Below, piece by piece: positions 58,687 through 64,000 of a DNA stretch of 64,000 nt. Source of the stretch: Batkoa obscura. Its lineage: Eukaryota; Entomophthoromycota; Entomophthoromycetes; Entomophthorales; Batkoaceae. Position 1 is the stretch's first letter. Each line of letters opens with the position of its first letter. A program made the position numbers and the translations under genes. The stretch lies in contig JASVEC010000014.1 in assembly GCA_030770535.1 (NCBI GenBank), forward strand, positions 868,001 to 932,000, given 5' to 3'. The notes below the pieces were generated by a model, which was given only the letters and a program-made list of their open reading frames with translations, was not told where the DNA came from and ran no database searches.

Positions 58687-60930
58687 CTATAATGGTTTAG
58701 GTACAATATTAAACACCATTGAAATAAAATTAAGCATATTTGTCTTATCATTAATATCTAATTTAACTGGTTTACCACATCCTGTACATCCGTGACCAGT
58801 GTTATTTGCAGTTTGCAAGAGAATAGGATGTTTATGATCTTTATAATGGGATTGTAATCTAGCAGCAAATTTAAGAGAGTGTAAAGTTGAAACACGATCA
58901 TCATGAGAACCAGTAGTGATCAATAAAGGTGGATATGGTCTATTGCAACGGATATTATGGTATGGGGAGAATTTCAATACGTTCAAGAATTCTTCCTTGC
59001 TATGAATTACATCACCAAAATCATCGAACCATCCAGTACCATCATTGAATGATTGATATCTGACTAAGTCCATAACTCCAACATCAGCTACAACAGCGCC
59101 GAATAATTCAGGAGCTTGAGTAAAGGAAACACCAGATAATGTACCACCATTAGAACGTCCATTAACAACAATCTTATTATGTTGAGTATACTTTTTGTTG
59201 ACTAAGAATTTTGAAGCATATTCAAAGTCATCATAACTAACTTGCTTATTTAATCTTGATGCTGAAGTATACCATGGATCACCATTTTCACCACCACCAC
59301 GGATATGTGCAATAGCCAATACTAAATCTAAAGATTGTAACATAGCTAACCAATGTGCACGTGGAGCTGGAGTATTGATAGAATTGAAGCCACCATAACC
59401 ATATAAGTAAACATTGTTGTTTCCATCTAATTTAGTGCCTTTACGATAAGCTAAAGTAATAGGTACAATAGTACCATCTTTGCTCTTGTAATGTTCTAAT
59501 TTCATTTCAAATAATTCCGGTTTGAATCCAGGTAAACTTGGCTCAGTATAAATCAATTTATTATTTTTAGTGTCATTAAGTTCAACTTCATAAGCTACGG
59601 TTGGTGAGAAGAAATCGGTAACATTGAAATTGATAGCAGTTTCATCACGAATAAATTTAAATCCCTTAATACCACCAATTGGTAAGTCAATTTCACTAAT
59701 TGCTTTAGATGTGTCATTCTTATTAAACACTTTAATATGATATGTTGAATCTTTAATATAGGAAGCTGCAATCTTGTCTTTACCAAATTTGGCTTGAATT
59801 AATCCATACCCTTTTTGTTCTGGTAAAACATCTTTAGCGGAACGAAGGTTCTCTAAAGTACCTTGAACAATTTTGCGGTATGGTGTGCCACGAGTAACTA
59901 AGAATAAATGTTCCTTTTCATTAACTGATTCAAGATATTGAGCAATACCATCATAATCGTGATAAATATTTTTGAAATCTGGCTTTTTAGTTACACCATT
60001 CTTATTAGAATCAGTGGCGTCAGCATAATAGGTATATGTTCTATCAGCAGTGGAGCGATAAAGCTGAAGGATGAAATATTCATTGTTAGGGCCTGCATAT
60101 TCAATACTTGGGTATTCAGCACTATCCTTGCTACCTGCCCAAATGAGGATATCGTCCTTTTGTTGAGTACCAACCCGATGGTAATATAATCTATTATCAA
60201 GACCTGGATCAGTATTAAGACCAGCGTCTTCCCAAGTGATACCTTTTGGAGCAGGGTCTTTAGAGTAAAAGAAACCCTTATCATCTGTTGACCATGTTAC
60301 ACCACCATCTTGGGTCCAGATAAGTCTTTCGAGTTCCTTTAATCCTTCATTATTTTCATGGACACGAATATCAGTCCAGTCTGAACCTTTACGGGAAACA
60401 GCAATTAAAAGATACTTATTATCGGAAGAGAATGAGTTAAATTTAATATAAGCAGTTTCATCTGGTGAAAGCGGATTTGGGTCTAAAACAACTTGTGGTT
60501 GATCAGCAAGATTCTTTTTACGATATAAAACTGAGTTGCCTTGGAGAGAAGCACGCTCAGTATAATAATAATAATCACCATGCTTTACTGGTTTTCCTGG
60601 AGAAGGAGCAGAGAACAAAGTTTTTACAGAGTCATAAATAACTTGTTTATGTGGATTTTGGTTAAGGTATTTGTGTAATAGCTTGTTGTTTTTATCCCAA
60701 AAGGTTCTAGTTTCTTGACTAGTATGAGTTTCTAACCAGTGGTATGGGTCTCTTACACCAATTCCATGATATGTATCATAGTAGCTTTTCATGACACGAG
60801 CTTCAGGGTACTCCCATGGTAAAGAAAGTTTATTCCATTGAGAAGTTTGTCTGCCATCATCTTTAGGGACAGATTTGGCGGTGACCTGAAGGAGGACGGT
60901 AGTTAAAATTAATGATATAAATTGGTTCAT
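58687..60930 (-). CDS. Secreted prolyl oligopeptidase (S9A), copy 2
   Basis: Intronless, 747 aa. A signal peptide (MNQFISLILTTVLLQVTAKS) precedes LPWEYPEARVMKSYYDTYHG and RDPYHWLE. The triad is complete: Ser about 593 in GRSNGGTLSG, the Asp in GSHDDRVSTLHS and the His in NTGHGCTG. Identity with copy 1 is high over the whole length (shared HGDYYYY, LQGNSVLYRK, GWFDDFGD, ISMVFNIVPK) yet clearly diverged, so this is an old inverted duplication, both copies kept functional. It probably digests Pro-containing peptides outside the cell. An upstream TATATAAA lies at 60997-61004 on its strand. No further peptidase or peptide-precursor gene is visible nearby. Confidence 0.94.
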   Translation of the reverse strand: MNQFISLILTTVLLQVTAKSVPKDDGRQTSQWNKLSLPWEYPEARVMKSYYDTYHGIGVRDPYHWLETHTSQETRTFWDKNNKLLHKYLNQNPHKQVIYDSVKTLFSAPSPGKPVKHGDYYYYTERASLQGNSVLYRKKNLADQPQVVLDPNPLSPDETAYIKFNSFSSDNKYLLIAVSRKGSDWTDIRVHENNEGLKELERLIWTQDGGVTWSTDDKGFFYSKDPAPKGITWEDAGLNTDPGLDNRLYYHRVGTQQKDDILIWAGSKDSAEYPSIEYAGPNNEYFILQLYRSTADRTYTYYADATDSNKNGVTKKPDFKNIYHDYDGIAQYLESVNEKEHLFLVTRGTPYRKIVQGTLENLRSAKDVLPEQKGYGLIQAKFGKDKIAASYIKDSTYHIKVFNKNDTSKAISEIDLPIGGIKGFKFIRDETAINFNVTDFFSPTVAYEVELNDTKNNKLIYTEPSLPGFKPELFEMKLEHYKSKDGTIVPITLAYRKGTKLDGNNNVYLYGYGGFNSINTPAPRAHWLAMLQSLDLVLAIAHIRGGGENGDPWYTSASRLNKQVSYDDFEYASKFLVNKKYTQHNKIVVNGRSNGGTLSGVSFTQAPELFGAVVADVGVMDLVRYQSFNDGTGWFDDFGDVIHSKEEFLNVLKFSPYHNIRCNRPYPPLLITTGSHDDRVSTLHSLKFAARLQSHYKDHKHPILLQTANNTGHGCTGCGKPVKLDINDKTNMLNFISMVFNIVPKPL

Positions 60931-62409
60931 TGCTGTTATAATTACAATTATAATTAAATAAATAATTATATTAGGTATTAATAGTAAATAATGTGTTTAT
61001 ATATCTTTACTTTTCGAAGCCTCTGAATTTTTGGGCTTTTTTGGAATAGAATCCAGCTGATGTTATAACCCATCTTTTCGGTGTTACTTTAGGTGCATAT
61101 GATTAAATTATATTCTTGTTTTTACTTAATTAGGTAACACTAATAGATTTTAAACTTTATAGCAAAAAATTGAGAGTGCAAATTTAATCAACTAGCTGGA
61201 TCAAAATATCAACAGGTTATAGTTTTAAACTAATATAGCTACGTCTACTTTTGGATCAAGTTATGATATAATATAATATATTGAATTTGTATTTATTTAT
61301 TCTGATTCTTAATATCTTATCATAATTTACTTTATACAAGTACTATCTGCTATTGATTTATTAGCTCATATTATTCTTGATATGCTAATTTCAAAAAGGT
61401 ATCATTTGATCTATTTATTCACTAAAAACCTTCCATCTTGTACATGCTTCAAAATACTTTTAATTAAAGCTCAAATATTAGCTAAAAACAACCCCATTTA
61501 AAGCTATCGTCAACAGAATTTGTATATAAAAGCTATATAATGGGTAAACACAAGACAAGTAATTTTGGCATGATAACTATCACTTAGTAAAGGATTTTAA
61601 TAAAAGACAATTAATGGTTGGTTACAGTTAGTATATTTACGCATTCCATTATATTATTTTTTTCTATATGTCTATGGACATTTTTTGGTATTTAGTATAG
61701 ACTTCGATTAAGTATCAATTGTAATATATGTATAGAAAACATCAAGTATGTTTCTAGTTGTTTTAAAGTCTAACATTAAAAATACTCAATTTAAACTATT
61801 ATTTCATAAAGAACTACTATGTTTACGGTAATTTAGTTAAGACCTATAGTTTATTTTTAGAAATAGTATATTCTTCGTTAAAGTTTTTAATTCTATAAAG
61901 AATTATTTCAAAAAAAGAATCTAGTGCTTTTACAGTTACCATAGTTTTTAACAAAAGTACATTTTCCCATATAATATTATTGGTATTTATCGTAAAATCA
62001 GATATGACTACCATGTCATATATCATATTAAACATTATGTTGTCATTTAGTTTTTATTATACTAAATAGTTCTTACATCTATACGTTAATTTTAATTCTT
62101 TAGTTCGTTGAATTTCATTCAATTTAAAATTAACTACTGTTTAGCAGCTTAAGTTAAAGATTTGATTTAAAATGAAATTTAATATTAAAAATAAGATAGT
62201 TAATCACTGTTTTAAAAATATTTTTTTCTATCAAAACATCATATAAACGTTTTGAAAACATTGAAATTTTAGTCAATAAAATCCTCCTTAAAACTTGTAT
62301 TTCGAACTAAAGTTAAATTCAAGATATACATATCATTTGAATCCCATAAGTTATTACGATAAAAACTAAAAAATTGCATCAAAATTTACAATACAATTAA
62401 TTTTACAAG
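60931..62409. other. AT-rich intergenic stretch
   Basis: About 1.5 kb. A 63-codon minus-strand frame at 61844-62035 has a protein-like segment (WENVLLLKTMVTVKALDSFF) but no recognisable family. I do not call it a gene. No MITE or tRNA is present. Confidence 0.5.
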
Positions 62410-62939
62410 ATGACAGAAAAAGAGAATGTAGAATACGAAGCTGAAAGAGAAGAGGAGGAACAAATCGAAAAAGGAGAGCGTGGGGAAGCCCAAAAAGAGA
62501 TGAAAAATATGAGCGAAGAAAAAGAAGACGATAAAGAAGAAGAGACCACTAAAAATAACTATGCCAACCGATTAACTGATGTAAGCAATAGAAATTATGT
62601 TTGTTCAAAACTGATTTTTTTATAGGCTTTAAAAGGGTTCAAGGCAGATGTTGTTAAACAAAAAGTTAGAAACGCTTTATTGTAAGTATTTTCATTATTT
62701 TGACTCAACTTTAGAAGAACTACCTAATATAAATTTTAATATTTTATAATAGGCAAAGAGAATTAGACAAAACTGAAGTAAAGAAAGAGGATGTCGCTTT
62801 CCTTTGTAGAGAATTAGCAGTAGATGAAGAGCAAGCAACATTGATGATCAAAAAAGTTAAGGGTGATTTGGAAAAGCTTCTAGGCCAATATATTAACTTT
62901 GGATTTGGATCTATACCCGATTTTATTGCCACTTTATAA
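62410..62939 (+). CDS. HYPK-like NatA chaperone subunit
   Basis: Exons 62410-62580, 62626-62681 and 62753-62939 give 137 aa. The N-terminus is highly acidic (Glu/Lys-rich, about 50 residues). NRLTDALKGFKADVV matches the HYPK linker helix, and the C-terminal UBA-like domain begins RELDKTEVKKEDVAFLCREL and continues DEEQATLMIKKVKGDLEKLL. HYPK binds and regulates the NatA N-terminal acetyltransferase on ribosomes. About 20 residues after the UBA domain (FGFGSIPDFIATL) are not seen in human HYPK. A nascent-chain-associated complex alpha UBA is the main alternative, but no NAC domain is present. Confidence 0.8.
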
Positions 62940-63136
62940 TTGTTATTAAAATCTTAATGATTTTTAATTTATAAACCTTAATCCGTTTTCATAATTAAAC
63001 TGTATAATTGTTATAGATAAGTTTGGTAAAATAAAAACACGTTTAAATAATTTACCCCTAGTATAGAGAAAAAACCTTTAATTGTTATATCTTAAAATTT
63101 TTATTTGCTATAGAGATAAATATGACATTTATGAAT

Positions 63137-63907
63137 TTATTGTTTTTTCTTAGTTTCAGCCACTGGCTTAGCATTCCAATAGTAAGTCATTTGACCAGCG
63201 AGAACAGTATTGAGGAATAAAGCTAAAAGATAACTGGTTAGAATAATCTTATCATCAACCTCTTGGATGGTAGTAAAAACACGGGCTAAGGTACCAAAGA
63301 AGTAGTTGAAGATTGCAAAAGCTGATAAATGTCCAGTATGTCCGTTTTTATAGTTTGAGATAATTTGAGGGATTCTTGAAATTAATACAACTGGGATGGT
63401 ACAAGCCTGGAGCAATTGTAAAAGCTCACTATCAACAATAGTTGGGTTATTTAAAGTTGTGTAAAATATCGCTGCAGCAGCTAATAAAATTGAGGCAGTG
63501 AACAAGGAACCATTATAGTATAAAATTAATAAAAGGATAAAAGCATTTTGAAATGTAATTGCTAAAGTCTCACCCCAGGTAGAAAATGGATTTTCGGAAC
63601 GTAAGTTATAAACGATGGATATAATGTAACTAAAGGTTTCTAAAATATAAGATAATAAAGAAATACCTTTAGCTGACTTGGCTTTTATAATTTTAATAAT
63701 TTGTGGAATTTTAACAATACAACCACCAGCAACGATAACCAAACCTAATCCTTTTGATAAACCCAATTTCAAACAGTCTACATTTTTAAAGTTCAACCTT
63801 TCGACGATTTCTTCATAACAATAGGCTTCTCCTAAGATGGTAGTAGCTAACTCCTTTACGAATAATGGTAATTTTATAATTGCTTTTTGTTCAGTTGACA
63901 TTTTCAA
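63137..63907 (-). CDS. MPDU1: MPDU1-like PQ-loop protein, dolichol-mannose utilisation
   Basis: Intronless, 256 aa, seven-helix PQ-loop protein. The two PQ motifs are present: GGCIVKIPQIIKIIKAKSAKGIS (about residues 61-83) and ISRIPQIISNYKNGHTGHLS (about 175-194). The N-terminal CLKLGLSKGLGLVIV and SLLSYILETFSYI are characteristic of MPDU1/Lec35. MPDU1 is an ER membrane protein needed for use of dolichol-phosphate-mannose and -glucose in N-glycan and GPI synthesis. The C-terminus ends KKKQ, which fits a KKxx-type ER-retrieval signal. Two Met codons lie at the start (MKM); either could be used. Its promoter runs to the window edge. Confidence 0.93.
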   Translation of the reverse strand: MKMSTEQKAIIKLPLFVKELATTILGEAYCYEEIVERLNFKNVDCLKLGLSKGLGLVIVAGGCIVKIPQIIKIIKAKSAKGISLLSYILETFSYIISIVYNLRSENPFSTWGETLAITFQNAFILLLILYYNGSLFTASILLAAAAIFYTTLNNPTIVDSELLQLLQACTIPVVLISRIPQIISNYKNGHTGHLSAFAIFNYFFGTLARVFTTIQEVDDKIILTSYLLALFLNTVLAGQMTYYWNAKPVAETKKKQ

Positions 63908-64000
63908 AATAAATTGTTTTTAAAGATTTGTATAAGTACTTAAGACCCTTTTATTGATTGGCTAATTCGCTTCATACTTTTACTCCAATAATATTTGATG

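Noticed and set aside
57573-60284. Several 63-97 codon frames within the two oligopeptidase genes
   Set aside because: Alternative-frame shadows; the real frames carry signal peptide and catalytic triad.
54017-62409. Cyclic-peptide gene cluster around the prolyl oligopeptidases
   Set aside because: No short precursor-like gene, methyltransferase or transporter lies next to them; only a tRNA, a MITE and empty DNA.
1-64000. Organellar (mitochondrial) origin because of extreme AT content
   Set aside because: Spliceosomal introns, nuclear-type tRNA-Lys genes and nuclear housekeeping genes (TFIIB, MLH1, LST8) show nuclear DNA.

Overview
This is AT-rich nuclear DNA, apparently from a fungus. The genes carry many short spliceosomal introns (mostly 40-75 nt, GTAAGT-like donors, TAG acceptors), and a Zn2Cys6 transcription factor, a DHA2-type MFS transporter, a Met10-type sulfite reductase subunit and a fungal-type 3-hydroxyanthranilate dioxygenase are present. 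Two complex I subunits (NDUFS4, NDUFB7) show a respiring mitochondrion, which argues against the equally AT-rich anaerobic gut fungi. An early-diverging lineage with an AT-rich genome, such as a Conidiobolus-like member of the Entomophthoromycotina, would fit, but that placement is inference.

Layout. 1-14 kb is sparse: a decayed paralogous ORF pair, a three-exon MFS drug transporter (4.2-5.9 kb), a C2H2 zinc-finger gene (9.3-10 kb) and a tRNA-Lys(UUU). 14-22 kb is gene-dense: a nine-exon HAUS6-like coiled-coil gene, VPS39, BUD22 and TFIIB. 22-32 kb is a repeat-rich desert holding a tandem array of one Zn2Cys6 factor: one intact copy flanked by a decayed copy on each side, all on the minus strand. 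The NADPH-cytochrome P450 reductase gene lies at 32.5-34.6 kb. 37-54 kb is again dense: NDUFS4, PUS3, NDUFB7, 3-HAO, a cluster of three tRNA-Lys(CUU), LST8, PPC decarboxylase, MLH1, MET10 and a fourth tRNA-Lys(CUU). 56-61 kb holds two secreted prolyl oligopeptidase paralogues facing tail to tail. The window ends with an HYPK-like gene and an MPDU1-like gene.

I rebuilt complete multi-exon models for MFS, HAUS6-like, VPS39, BUD22, NDUFS4, NDUFB7, 3-HAO, LST8, PPCDC, MLH1 and HYPK. Every junction keeps frame and restores family motifs. Several gene pairs share short divergent promoters: LST8/PPCDC 122 bp, NDUFS4/PUS3 314 bp and MLH1/MET10 649 bp.

The most distinctive non-genic feature is a family of about 21 copies of a roughly 105-bp non-autonomous element (MITE). 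It has short inverted ends (TGGGGATGT / ACATCCCCA) flanked by TA, lies only between genes, and often sits within about 110 bp of a tRNA-Lys gene. I found no clear new multi-gene system. The best leads are this MITE family and its association with tRNA genes, the tRNA-Lys amplification, the decayed transcription-factor array and the secreted oligopeptidase pair.
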